Part shown: piece by piece, positions 26,501-34,071 of the stretch
Layout: each line of letters begins with the position of its first letter
Position numbering within the stretch: position 1 is the first letter of the stretch
Assembly: GCA_934668375.1 (NCBI GenBank)
Contig: CAKUNF010000004.1
Coordinates: 46,919 to 110,918 of the forward strand
Reading direction: 5' to 3'
From: an uncultured Parolsenella sp.
GTDB taxonomy: Bacteria > Actinomycetota > Coriobacteriia > Coriobacteriales > Atopobiaceae
DNA: 64,000 bases
The notes under the pieces: model-generated
What the model saw: the letters and a program-made list of their open reading frames with translations, nothing else
Told to the model about the DNA's origin: nothing
Database searches by the model: none
Program-made: the position numbers and the translations under genes

Positions 26501-26576
26501 CTTGCGTGGGCCCCGGCCGCGGCGACGCCCCGCCATCGCCCCGCGCGTCTCACATAGACCAGCAAGAAAGGCTCAC

Positions 26577-28343
26577 ATGAGCACATCCAACCCAATCATC
26601 GAGCTCAGGGACGTCTCGTTCTCTTATGACGAGGGGCGCGAGAAGGCCCTCGACGCCGTCTCGCTCTCCGTGTGCGAGGGGGACTTCGTGGGCGTCATCG
26701 GCCCGTCGGGCGCCGGCAAGTCCACGCTCGCCGCCATGATGAGCGGCGCCATCCCGCACCACTATGCGGGCAAGCTCTACGGTGCCACGCTCGTGGACGG
26801 CCGCGACACCTGCGACGTCACGCTCACGGACATCTCGCGCGTCGTGGGCAGCGTGCTGCAGGACATCGACACCCAGATGGTCGCCTCCGTCGTGGAGGAC
26901 GAGATGCTCTTTGGTCTCGAGAACTTCGGTGTGCCGCACGACAAGATCGAGGAGCGCCTCGCCGGCGCGCTCGACGCCGTGGGCATCGCCGACCTGCGCG
27001 AGCGCGAGATCGCCACGCTCTCCGGTGGACAGAAGCAGAAGGTCGCCATCGCCGCGATTCTCGCGCTCGAGCCGCGCGTGCTCGTGCTCGACGAGCCCAC
27101 GGCGGCCCTTGACCCCGCGAGCTCGCGCCACGTGTTTGACACGCTGCGCGAGGTCAACGAGCGCATGGGCATCACCGTCGTGGTCATCGAGCAGAAGGTG
27201 GCGCTGCTCTCCGAGTATTGCGGCCGCATCGTGGTCCTCGACCATGGTCGCGTTGCCTTCGAGGGCACACCACACGAGGTGTTCTCGCATGGCGAGGAGC
27301 TGCGCGCCATGGGCGTGGACAGCCCCCGCGTGGCGCGCGTCTCCAACAGCCTCGCGCGCCACGGCGTCATTGAGCAGGGACTTCCGTGCCTGAACGTTGC
27401 CGAGGCCACGGCGCTCGTCGCAGGGCTCGTGGGCACGGGCCACGCATCCGAGGGGGCCGCTCGCACGCCCGCGGCCTCCCCGCATGTCCCGGCGGCCCGC
27501 CCGCACGCCGAGGGCGCCGAGCCCGTCGTCGAGCTCTCGGGCGTCAACTTCTCCTACCCGAGCGGCGGAGCCTCCGTGCGCGACCTCGAGATGCGCGTCT
27601 ACCCGGGCGAGCTCGTGGGCGTCGTGGGTCAGAACGGCGCCGGCAAGACTACGCTTACCAAGCTGCTGAACGGCCTGCTCAAGCCGTCGTCCGGCGAGGT
27701 TCGCATCGCCGGCCTCAGCACGAGCGAGGTTCCCACGAGCACCATCGCCGCCCACTGCGCCACGCTGTTCCAGAACCCGGACCACCAGATCTGCAAGGAC
27801 ACGGTGCTCGAGGAGGTCGCGTTCGGCCTCGAGCTCCAGGGCGTCGATGCGGCCGAGGCGCGCGAGCGTGCCGAGAGGGTCGCCAAGCGCTTTGGCCTGC
27901 CGCTCGACGAGGCGCCGTTCTCGCTCTCCCGCGGCCAGCGCCAGATGGTGGCGCTCGCGAGCGTCGTCGTGTGCGAGCCCGAGGTCGTGCTGCTCGACGA
28001 GCCTACGAGCGGCCTGGACTATCGCGAGTGCATGACCGTCATGGAGACGGTGCGCGAGATGGCCGAGAAGGGCTGCGCCGTCGTCATGGTCTGCCACGAC
28101 ATGGAGGTCGTGAGCGACTTTGCCGAGCGTCTCGTGGTCATGGCGAACGGCGAGATCCTCGCGCGCGGCGTTGCCTCCGAGATATTCTCGGACGCCGAGC
28201 TCATGGAACGCGCCTACGTGGCGCCCCCGCAGATGGTGCAGCTTGCCTCCGAGCTTGCCCGCGAGGTCTCCCCGGCGTTTGCCGGCATGAGCGAGGTCTC
28301 TGACATCGTCGACACCGCCGAGGGGATGATTCGCCGTGGTTAA
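26577..28343 (+). CDS. ecfA: Fused double ATP-binding protein of ECF transporter (EcfA-EcfA')
   Basis: 588-aa fusion of two ABC ATPase domains powering the ECF importer. Domain 1 has Walker A GPSGAGKST (42-50), LSGGQKQKVAIAAIL and DEPTAALD. Domain 2 has Walker A GQNGAGKTT (about 351), signature LSRGQRQMVALA (about 451, Arg replacing the middle Gly), and DEPTSGLD. They are joined by an Ala/Pro-rich linker (about 285-320). Single-chain double ATPases are known among ECF systems, where separate EcfA1/EcfA2 are the alternative. ATG 26577 follows AAGAAAGG. The 3' end overlaps ecfT by eight bases. It serves both upstream S components. Confidence 0.93.
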   Translation: MSTSNPIIELRDVSFSYDEGREKALDAVSLSVCEGDFVGVIGPSGAGKSTLAAMMSGAIPHHYAGKLYGATLVDGRDTCDVTLTDISRVVGSVLQDIDTQMVASVVEDEMLFGLENFGVPHDKIEERLAGALDAVGIADLREREIATLSGGQKQKVAIAAILALEPRVLVLDEPTAALDPASSRHVFDTLREVNERMGITVVVIEQKVALLSEYCGRIVVLDHGRVAFEGTPHEVFSHGEELRAMGVDSPRVARVSNSLARHGVIEQGLPCLNVAEATALVAGLVGTGHASEGAARTPAASPHVPAARPHAEGAEPVVELSGVNFSYPSGGASVRDLEMRVYPGELVGVVGQNGAGKTTLTKLLNGLLKPSSGEVRIAGLSTSEVPTSTIAAHCATLFQNPDHQICKDTVLEEVAFGLELQGVDAAEARERAERVAKRFGLPLDEAPFSLSRGQRQMVALASVVVCEPEVVLLDEPTSGLDYRECMTVMETVREMAEKGCAVVMVCHDMEVVSDFAERLVVMANGEILARGVASEIFSDAELMERAYVAPPQMVQLASELAREVSPAFAGMSEVSDIVDTAEGMIRRG

Positions 28344-29082
28344 CGTCATTGACTACGTGCCGGGCGCCACCGTCCTGCACCGCCTGAACCCCGTGTCCAA
28401 GCTTGCGCTTGCGGCGGGCATCATCGTGGCGACCTTCCTGGCAAGCGCGTTTCCCATGCTCGTGGGGCTTCTCGCGCTCACGCTCCTGCTGGGCGCCTAC
28501 GCCGGCGTGCTCAAGAACCTGCTGTCGCTGCTGAAGCTGCTCGTGCCGCTCGCGGTGGTCATGCTTGTGCTCCAGACGGTGTTCATGCGCGGGGGAGACG
28601 TGCTGTTTGCCTGGGTCACCACCGAGGGTCTCGTCACGGGCGGCAAGGCGTGCCTGCGCCTGTTGGGCGTTGCGCTGCCGCTCATCCTCATGCTCACGGT
28701 CACCAAGCTCAACGACCTCGCGAACGCCTGCGTCGAGGTGCTGCACGTGCCGTACCGCTACGCCTTCACGTTCACGACGGCGCTGCGATTCGTCCCCGTG
28801 TTCAGCCAGGAGATGAACGCCATTATGGAGGCCCAGACGGCTCGCGGCGTTGAGTACGACACGAGAAACCCCCTCAAGAAGATCCGCCTCATGCTGCCGC
28901 TGTGCGTGCCGCTCCTCGTGAGCTCGGTGGGCAAGACCGATGCCACGGCGCTTGCCGCCGAGCAGCGCGGCTTCTACCTGCGCACGCGTCAGAGCAGCTA
29001 CAAGCGCTACCCGATCGTGGGCCTCGACGCCGCCGCGCTTGCCGTGGCCGTGGCGCTCATCGTCGCCGGGGCGCTGCTGTAG
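28336..29082 (+). CDS. ecfT: ECF transporter T component
   Basis: 248-aa transmembrane coupling protein. It starts with the amphipathic VIDYVPGATVLHRLNPVSKLAL, which is typical of EcfT. Four to five hydrophobic helices follow, then the conserved coupling helices carrying the Ala-Arg-Gly type motifs: AQTARGVEYD near 170 and AAEQRGF near 214 (the second a variant of A-R-G). These contact the ATPases. The GTG start at 28336 lies inside ecfA, overlapping by eight bases, so translation is coupled. This is the last gene of the operon; a hairpin CCCAAA..TTTGGG follows at 29095-29118. Confidence 0.92.
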   Translation: MVNVIDYVPGATVLHRLNPVSKLALAAGIIVATFLASAFPMLVGLLALTLLLGAYAGVLKNLLSLLKLLVPLAVVMLVLQTVFMRGGDVLFAWVTTEGLVTGGKACLRLLGVALPLILMLTVTKLNDLANACVEVLHVPYRYAFTFTTALRFVPVFSQEMNAIMEAQTARGVEYDTRNPLKKIRLMLPLCVPLLVSSVGKTDATALAAEQRGFYLRTRQSSYKRYPIVGLDAAALAVAVALIVAGALL

Positions 29083-29094
29083 GCCCCGAGGTGC

Positions 29095-29118
29095 CCAAAA
29101 GTCTTTGACACCTTTGGG
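29095..29118 (+). terminator. Weak hairpin after ecfT
   Basis: CCCAAAAG and CTTTGGG pair around a TCTTTGACAC loop. There is no T-run. The arms resemble those of the hairpin at 33899-33923. Confidence 0.4.
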
Positions 29119-29190
29119 CCGCCCGGCGCGAAAACTCGTGGAGCTTTCATAGCGGGCGACTGGCCGTTGTGGCCGGCCGCCCGCCTCGTC

Positions 29191-29196
29191 TATACT
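29191..29196 (+). promoter_or_regulatory. -10 element of SRP RNA promoter
   Basis: TATACT at 29191-29196, about eight bases before the RNA 5' end. TTGTGG at 29167-29172 is a possible -35 with 18-base spacing. Confidence 0.65.
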
Positions 29197-29204
29197 GAAT
29201 CCTC

Positions 29205-29313
29205 GAGCGCGTTCGATGGGTTCGGGTGACGCCACACCTCGAACCTGGTCAGGGCCGGGAGGCAGCAGCCATAAGGGGCCTCTGGCGGGCACCCGTTCCC
29301 ATCGAACGCGCTC
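29205..29313 (+). ncRNA. ffs: Signal recognition particle RNA (small 4.5S type)
   Basis: The 109-nt RNA is closed by a perfect terminal helix (GAGCGCGTTCGATGGG at 29205-29220 with CCCATCGAACGCGCTC at 29298-29313). It carries the universal Ffh-binding core: GGTCAGG, then GCC-GGGA-GGC apical stem-loop, then AGCAGCC. The tetraloop is GGGA rather than the common GGAA but still fits the GNRA pattern. The RNA guides membrane-protein targeting together with Ffh and FtsY. It is followed by CTCTTTTCG, a terminator-like T-run using the terminal helix. Confidence 0.95.
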
Positions 29314-29399
29314 TTTTCGTGCCCCGCGGCCCGCCGTGGGGCATACGTGTATCTAGGGGCGCCGCAGGCCGTCGGCACGCTGCGCCCGAAAGGGGACCA

Positions 29400-30041
29400 A
29401 TGGGTTTCATCAACTTCATCGCCGAGCTTCTGCACGACCCCCGCACCGCCATCGCGAGCTGGATTGCCGCCGGCCCGCTCATGGCCTACGGCTGCGTCTT
29501 CCTCATCATCTTCATCGAGACGGGCGTCGTGTTCTTCCCGTTCCTGCCGGGCGACTCGCTGCTGTTTGCCTCGGGCTTCTTTGCCCACAACGGCGGTTTT
29601 AACATCGTTGCCCTGCTCGGCGTTGCCTGGGCGGCGGCCATCCTGGGCGACCAGTGCAACTTCATGATCGGCCACCTGTTTGGCAAGAAGATCATTGCCT
29701 CGGGCAAGGTCAAGGCCATGACGCCCGAGCGCATCGAGAAGAGCGAGAAGTTCCTCGAGAAGTGGGGCCACCTCGCCATCTTCCTCGGTCGTTTCTTCCC
29801 GTTTATTCGCACGTTCGTGCCGTTCATCGCCGGCATGGGCGGCATGCACTGGCGCAACTTCGTGCTGTTCAACGTGCTCGGTGGCATCACGTGGTCCACG
29901 CTGTTCACGCTGCTCGGCTACTTCTTTGGCGGCATTCCCTTTGTGCAGGAACACTTCGAGCTGCTCATTGTGGGCATCGTTGCCGTGTCGATCATCCCCA
30001 CGGTCGTTGGTCTCGTGAAGGCCAAGCTCGGCAAGAAGTAG
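29400..30041 (+). CDS. DedA-family membrane protein
   Basis: 213-aa membrane protein of the DedA/SNARE-associated family, which includes undecaprenyl-phosphate or lipid flippases. The conserved blocks are LIIFIETGVVFFPFLPGDSLLFASGF, GDQCNFMIGHLFG, and the re-entrant FLGRFFPFIRTFVPFIAGMGGM with its F-R-x-R/F-x-P-x-G pattern. Four to five helices are evident. ATG 29400 follows GAAAGGGGA by a few bases. It follows the SRP RNA and is probably on its own transcript. A role in lipid-carrier recycling or membrane homeostasis is a family inference. Confidence 0.92.
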   Translation: MGFINFIAELLHDPRTAIASWIAAGPLMAYGCVFLIIFIETGVVFFPFLPGDSLLFASGFFAHNGGFNIVALLGVAWAAAILGDQCNFMIGHLFGKKIIASGKVKAMTPERIEKSEKFLEKWGHLAIFLGRFFPFIRTFVPFIAGMGGMHWRNFVLFNVLGGITWSTLFTLLGYFFGGIPFVQEHFELLIVGIVAVSIIPTVVGLVKAKLGKK

Positions 30042-30072
30042 GACGCCGCCGGGACGTAACCTGGCAAGGCTT

Positions 30073-30144
30073 CGCAGACGCTACGTTTTGGGCAGTTGCC
30101 GGCTCATTTGGAGACCGGTAACTGCCTGTTTTCTGGCGTTTGCG
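30073..30144. repeat. Palindromic repeat, family 3, second copy
   Basis: CGCAGACGCTACG, GGCAGTTGCCGG on the left face CCGGTAACTGCC and CTGGCGTTTGCG on the right. It matches the element at 18956-19020 in order of blocks and many bases. It may end DedA transcription. Confidence 0.75.
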
Positions 30145-30260
30145 CGAGTGCAACCGTTCGCCTCGCGGACATACCACGAGAAATGGCCTTTTGCCAGCTA
30201 AACGCTACCGTTCACGGCGCGATGCGAACGGTTTTGGCTCGGGCAGGCAAGAATGACAGC

Positions 30261-30489
30261 GAAGCGCGCGTCCTCCTGAACGCTCGTCTCCCCTCCGGTC
30301 GTCGGGTAGTCAGTTTGGGCGCTTACATCGGTACGTCCATTTGTTCGTCAGAGATTCTTCCAACCCCCTGTTCTCTGGGAGGACGCGCGCCACTTGGAAG
30401 ATTCCGAGCCCCTCGCTAAGCGAGGACCGGCACCCTAAGGTGGCCTGGGCTCGGCTAAGCGCCCCGACTATCCCCGGGGCGCTTCTTTT
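30261..30489 (+). ncRNA. Candidate structured non-coding RNA with pseudoknot (about 229 nt)
   Basis: A 13-bp perfect long-range helix joins GCGCGCGTCCTCC (30264-30276) to GGAGGACGCGCGC (30378-30390). The 3' strand of that helix lies in the loop of an 8-bp helix TCTTCCAA (30356-30363)/TTGGAAGA (30394-30401), so the two form a pseudoknot. Next comes a three-way element: CCGAGCCC/GGGCTCGG (30404-30411 with 30447-30454) enclosing hairpins CTCGC-TAA-GCGAG and CACC-CTAA-GGTG. An intrinsic terminator follows, AAGCGCCCC/GGGGCGCTT then CTTTT (30457-30489). A -10-like AAGAAT at 30249-30254 would start the RNA at about 30261. GGGCGCTT at 30317-30324 could also pair with the 5' arm of the terminator. No + strand gene follows, so it looks free-standing. 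The class is unknown to me; the raiA RNA class of similar size is one comparison to make. Confidence 0.6.
30457..30489 (+). terminator. Intrinsic terminator of the candidate structured RNA
   Basis: AAGCGCCCC (30457-30465) pairs perfectly with GGGGCGCTT (30476-30484), followed by CTTTT. Confidence 0.85.
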
Positions 30490-30529
30490 ATGCGCAAGAT
30501 GCTTCGGGCCGCACGACGCGAGCCACGCG

Positions 30530-30706
30530 CCACCGACCTGCACGGAAAACGAGGTTGTCGGTGCCTGCGGAAGTCCCAGATGTCCGACAACCTCTAAAAA
30601 CGTGCAACCGGATCCGCGACAGCCCCGACAACCTCGAAAAACGTGCAGCTGGACCCGCGGCAGCCCCGACAACCTCTAAAAACGTGCAGCTCGATGCGCC
30701 GCGAGC
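30530..30706. repeat. 41-bp tandem repeat (three copies) plus one inverted copy
   Basis: The unit CCGACAACCTCTAAAAACG followed by TGCAGCTGGACCCGCGGCAGC-like sequence starts at 30584, 30625 and 30666, an exact 41-base period with a few differences. An inverted copy (GTGCAGGTCGG side reversed, GAGGTTGTCGG at 30551-30561) lies just upstream. It forms an 11-bp perfect stem with the first direct copy. The array ends 20 bases before the end of the ROK kinase gene. Confidence 0.85.
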
Positions 30707-30725
30707 CCCGCGAGACGCCTGTGCC

Positions 30726-31676
30726 CTACAGCGAGAGAAGCGCCCTGCGCGCCGCGCCGATGAAGCCCGCGTCGTTGCCGAGGGACGCCGGACGGATGGG
30801 CGTCTCCTTGCACGCGACGACCGCGACCTCGCGATAGTGTGCGAGGCACGCCTCGCCGAACGTGTCCCAGCCACCGCTCATGCCGCCTCCCACGACGAAC
30901 GCGTCGGGGTCCACGGTGACGGCCACGGCCGCGAGCGCCCGCGCCAGGTAGCGCCCGAGACGCTCGCATGCGTGTGTCGCCTGCACGTTTCCGCTGCGTG
31001 CAGCCTCAAAGACCGCGAGCGCATCCGTGGCGTGCGCAATCTCCACGCGCTCGGCGCCGCCCCTCTCGCACTCCTCGCGATACAGGCGGATGAGCCCGCG
31101 GGCGCTTGCGTACTGCTCCAGGCATCCGCGGCAGCCGCAGTTGCAGGCCTCGGTCTCGTCGGGCTCAACGTTGAGGTGTCCTATCTCGCCCGCCGCGCCA
31201 TGCGCGCCCGCGATGACGTTGCCGCCGATGACGACACCCGCGCCCACACCCGTGCCGAGCGTCACCATGACGGTGCCGCCGCGAGCGTTGCCCGAGCCGA
31301 GCCACGCCTCGCCGAGTGCGGCCGCGTTCGCGTCGTTCAGCACGGCGAGGCGAGCCTGCGGGTACGCCTCGCGCAGGGCCGACGCCAGGCCCGTGAGGTC
31401 CAGCGTGATGTTGGGCGCCATAGTGAGCGTGCCGTCCTCGAGCACCACGCCGGGGACGTCCAGGCCGATGGCAGCGAGCTCGTTCGCTTCGACGCCTGCC
31501 TCGTCTGCGAGCTCGCGAACCGCCTCGCAGACCTTCGCGAATGCCTCCTTGCTGTCGAGGGCTCCCGTGCTCGCCTTCGAGGTGCCGAGAACCTCCCCGC
31601 GCTCCGTCACGAGGCCCGTCTTGATGCTGGTGCCGCCAACGTCGATGCCAACGGCCTTGATTGTCTTTTCGTTCAT
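30726..31676 (-). CDS. ROK-family sugar kinase (probable glucokinase)
   Basis: 316-aa ROK protein. ATP-binding GIDVGGTSIKTG near residue 10, DVPGVV, the catalytic NDANAAALGE, GTGVGAGVVIGG, GEIGHLNVEPD, and the zinc motif CNCGCRGCLEQY (C-x-C-G-x-x-G-C) are all present. This is the pattern of glucokinases that phosphorylate glucose with ATP. The product glucose-6-phosphate feeds pgi and, via phosphoglucomutase, the glycogen operon. It lacks the N-terminal helix-turn-helix of ROK repressors, which supports a kinase role. The start is ATG (complement of 31674-31676), with GAGGAGGG upstream. Divergent from the flavin oxidoreductase gene; the two share a 206-base intergenic region. Confidence 0.93.
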   Translation of the reverse strand: MNEKTIKAVGIDVGGTSIKTGLVTERGEVLGTSKASTGALDSKEAFAKVCEAVRELADEAGVEANELAAIGLDVPGVVLEDGTLTMAPNITLDLTGLASALREAYPQARLAVLNDANAAALGEAWLGSGNARGGTVMVTLGTGVGAGVVIGGNVIAGAHGAAGEIGHLNVEPDETEACNCGCRGCLEQYASARGLIRLYREECERGGAERVEIAHATDALAVFEAARSGNVQATHACERLGRYLARALAAVAVTVDPDAFVVGGGMSGGWDTFGEACLAHYREVAVVACKETPIRPASLGNDAGFIGAARRALLSL

Positions 31677-31882
31677 GCGCCCTCCTCTGGTGGTGCCAAG
31701 AGCGTACGCCTGTCCGCAAATCCGTTAAATGGGAAGCAAGGCGAGCGTCGCGGTTTGCGCCGTCCACCGCACAACGCCTTCCGTCTGCGGCTTGCCCGGC
31801 CTGTCGGGGCCCAATACAGGGGACATTGGGTGAACGGCCGCCTCCGGGGAGGGGCGCCCGACCATCGAGAGAGGACACGCCC

Positions 31883-33895
31883 ATGGGGGAGAAGAAGCTG
31901 CTTCAGCCGATCGAGGTCGGCCCCGTCACGCTCAAGAACCGCGTCATGTTCCCGCCGCTCACGACGGGCTACGAGGAGCGCGACGGCTCCATTGGCCCGC
32001 GCAGCCTCGCGTTCTACGAGCGTCTGGCCGCCGGCGGCGCCGGCTACATCGTCATCGGCGACGTCGCGCCCGTGAACACCGCGAGCCCCACGCCCAAGCT
32101 CTGCTCAGATGAGCAGATCCCGAGTTTCTCGGCGCTTGCCGAGGCCGTGCACAGGCACGGCGCCAAGCTGGCCCTCCAGATCTTCCACCCCGAGTACGAC
32201 GTGCCGGGCGTCGGTCGCATGATCGTGGGCTCCATGGCCGCCGCCAAGGCAGCCGCCGCGGCCCGCGCCGCCGGAGACGAGCAGACGGCTGCCGCCAAGA
32301 CGGCCGAGTCCGAGAAGATCCGCGCGGACGCCTACGCCAAGCTCCACCACGACATGCAGCACTTCGCCAGCGAGGCCACGTCCGAGCAGCTCTCCCAGAT
32401 CAGGGATGCCATCGCCGCCTGCGCCGCGCGCGCCCAGAAGGCGGGCGTCGACGCCATCGAGGTGCACGGCGACCGTCTCGTCGGCTCGCTGTGCTCCAAG
32501 ACGCTCAACCACCGCACCGACGAGTATGGCGGCTCGCTCGGGAATCGCACCCGCTACGCGCTCGAGGTCGTGGCCGCCATCCGCGAGGCCGCACCCAACC
32601 TCATGCTCGAGTACAAGCTGCCCATCATCACCACGAACCCGGACGGCACACCGCGCGGCAAGGGTGGCCTCGAACCCGACGAGGCCTGCGAGTTTGCCCA
32701 GGCCCTCGAGGCAGCCGGCGTCCACATGATCCAGGTGGCCCAGGCCAACCACACCGGCAACATGGGCGACACCATCCCGCCCATGGGCGAGGTGCCCTAC
32801 AACTGGACGCTCCCGGTGGCCGAGCGCATCAAGGCGCTTGTGGGCATCCCCGTGGCCACCGTGGGCCGCGTCGTCACGCCCGAGGCGGGCGAGAAGATCC
32901 TCGAGGCCGGTCAGGCGGATGTCATCGGCTACGGCCGCTCGCTGCTCACCGACCCCGACCTCGCGAACAAGTTCGCCCAGGATATCCCTGTGCGCCTGTG
33001 CCTCAACTGCAACAAGGGCTGCGTCGACGCCATCCAGGGCCGCCGCTACATCTCCTGCGTCCTCAACGCCGAGAACGGCGATGAGGCCACGATCCACATC
33101 AAGCCGGGCGAGGGCAAGAAGCGTGTCGTGGTCATCGGCGGCGGCATCGCCGGCTGCGAGGCCGCGCGCGTGGCCGCCACCCGCGGCTATGACGTCACGC
33201 TCTACGAGAAGGCCGACCGTCTCGGCGGCCAGATCTGGCTCGCGGCCGCCCCTCCCCGCAAGGCCGAGATCGCCCGCGCCATCGAGTACTACGAGGCCGA
33301 GCTGCCGCGCCTGGGCGTTGCGATCGAGCTCGGGTGCGAGGCGGGCGCTGCGCAGGCCATCGGCGCCGATGCCGTCATCGTCGCGGTGGGCGCGCGGGAC
33401 GTCACGCTCCCCGTTCCCGGCGCGGACGGCGCAAACGTCGTCTCGAGCTGGGATGTCCTTGCCGGCAAGGCGCCGCAGGTGAGCGGGCGCGTCGCGGTCA
33501 TCGGCGGAGGACTCGTGGGCGTCGAGACGGCCGAGTACCTCATCGCACAGGGCTGTCAGGTGGAGATCGTCGAGATGCTCGACAAGATCGCCGCGGGCGA
33601 GTCCGCGACCATCCTGCCCACGATTAAGGCGGAGTTCGACCAGGCAGGCGTGGCCGAACACGTGAACACCAAGCTCGTCGCCGTCACCGACGAGGGCGTC
33701 GACGTCGAGGGGCCGGACGGCGCGTCCTCCATCACGGCGGACTGGGTCGTCATGGCCGTGGGCTCCAAAAAGCTCTCGTTTGACGCCGCCGGCATCGAGG
33801 CTCCCGTCACCTTCGTGGGCGACTGCTCCGGCGAGCGCACCGCAGACATCGCCGCCGCCATCCGCAGCGGTTACAACGCCGCGAATGAGCTCTAG
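31883..33895 (+). CDS. NADH:flavin oxidoreductase, old yellow enzyme/2,4-dienoyl-CoA reductase type
   Basis: 670-aa enzyme with three parts. The N-terminal FMN TIM barrel (1-360) includes LKNRVMFPPL, IEVHGDRL and the NHRTDEYGGSLGNRTRY block. A 4Fe-4S site follows with C373, C376, C380 and C392 (CLNCNKGC...C). The FAD/NAD(P) region (about 410-670) has GGGIAGCEAA and GGGLVGVETAEY. The family includes dienoyl-CoA reductase, trimethylamine dehydrogenase and bile-acid or enoate reductases of gut anaerobes. The substrate cannot be named. Between the barrel strands at residues 115-165 is a long Ala/Glu-rich helical insertion, and the usual H-G-A-H-G stretch is altered to HGDRLVGSLCS. The start is ATG 31883 after GAGAGGACAC. 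Monocistronic. Confidence 0.9.
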   Translation: MGEKKLLQPIEVGPVTLKNRVMFPPLTTGYEERDGSIGPRSLAFYERLAAGGAGYIVIGDVAPVNTASPTPKLCSDEQIPSFSALAEAVHRHGAKLALQIFHPEYDVPGVGRMIVGSMAAAKAAAAARAAGDEQTAAAKTAESEKIRADAYAKLHHDMQHFASEATSEQLSQIRDAIAACAARAQKAGVDAIEVHGDRLVGSLCSKTLNHRTDEYGGSLGNRTRYALEVVAAIREAAPNLMLEYKLPIITTNPDGTPRGKGGLEPDEACEFAQALEAAGVHMIQVAQANHTGNMGDTIPPMGEVPYNWTLPVAERIKALVGIPVATVGRVVTPEAGEKILEAGQADVIGYGRSLLTDPDLANKFAQDIPVRLCLNCNKGCVDAIQGRRYISCVLNAENGDEATIHIKPGEGKKRVVVIGGGIAGCEAARVAATRGYDVTLYEKADRLGGQIWLAAAPPRKAEIARAIEYYEAELPRLGVAIELGCEAGAAQAIGADAVIVAVGARDVTLPVPGADGANVVSSWDVLAGKAPQVSGRVAVIGGGLVGVETAEYLIAQGCQVEIVEMLDKIAAGESATILPTIKAEFDQAGVAEHVNTKLVAVTDEGVDVEGPDGASSITADWVVMAVGSKKLSFDAAGIEAPVTFVGDCSGERTADIAAAIRSGYNAANEL

Positions 33896-33898
33896 GGA

Positions 33899-33923
33899 CC
33901 CAAAGGGGTCGTAGCCCTTTGGG
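33899..33923 (+). terminator. Hairpin after the flavin oxidoreductase gene
   Basis: CCCAAAGGG pairs perfectly with CCCTTTGGG around a seven-base loop. No T-run follows, so termination is likely but not certain. Confidence 0.55.
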
Positions 33924-33969
33924 CAGGCCGTAGGCATCGCAAACCTCTCGGGCTCGGTCGCTTTTGGGC

Positions 33970-34052
33970 CGCGGGGCCGTCCGGAATCGTCCGGGCGGCC
34001 CCGCGCTTTGTATACTGGATGGGTCTGGCGCGACCCGTCCCAAGCGGGTCGC
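33970..34052 (+). promoter_or_regulatory. dnaX promoter region with flanking hairpins
   Basis: A very stable stem (GCGGGGCCG/CGGCCCCGC with inner TCCGGA/TCCGGG, 33971-34004) is followed at once by a -10 TATACT (34011-34016). The leader then forms GCGACCCG/CGGGTCGC (34030-34052) before the dnaX ribosome site. No good -35 is visible; the upstream stem may shield dnaX from read-through. Confidence 0.5.
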
Positions 34053-34071
34053 CAACCTTGTCGGAGGCCGC

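Larger units (their letters stand above)
30042..30725. other. 684-base non-coding, repeat- and structure-rich region
   Basis: No convincing gene on either strand. In order it holds a family-3 palindrome (30073-30144), a hairpin with CCGTTC/GAACGG and TTGCC/GGCAA arms (30191-30250), a candidate structured RNA ending in an intrinsic terminator (30261-30489), and a 41-bp tandem repeat with one inverted copy (about 30530-30706). It lies between DedA (+) and the ROK kinase (-), which converge on it. Confidence 0.8.

Noticed and set aside
30530..30706. The 41-bp tandem array considered as a CRISPR array
   Set aside because: The repeats are contiguous without unique spacers, one copy is inverted, and no cas gene is present.
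33970..34052. The two hairpins before dnaX considered as a structured RNA or riboswitch
   Set aside because: They are simple GC-rich stems without the conserved unpaired blocks of known riboswitches, and the SRP RNA is already accounted for elsewhere.
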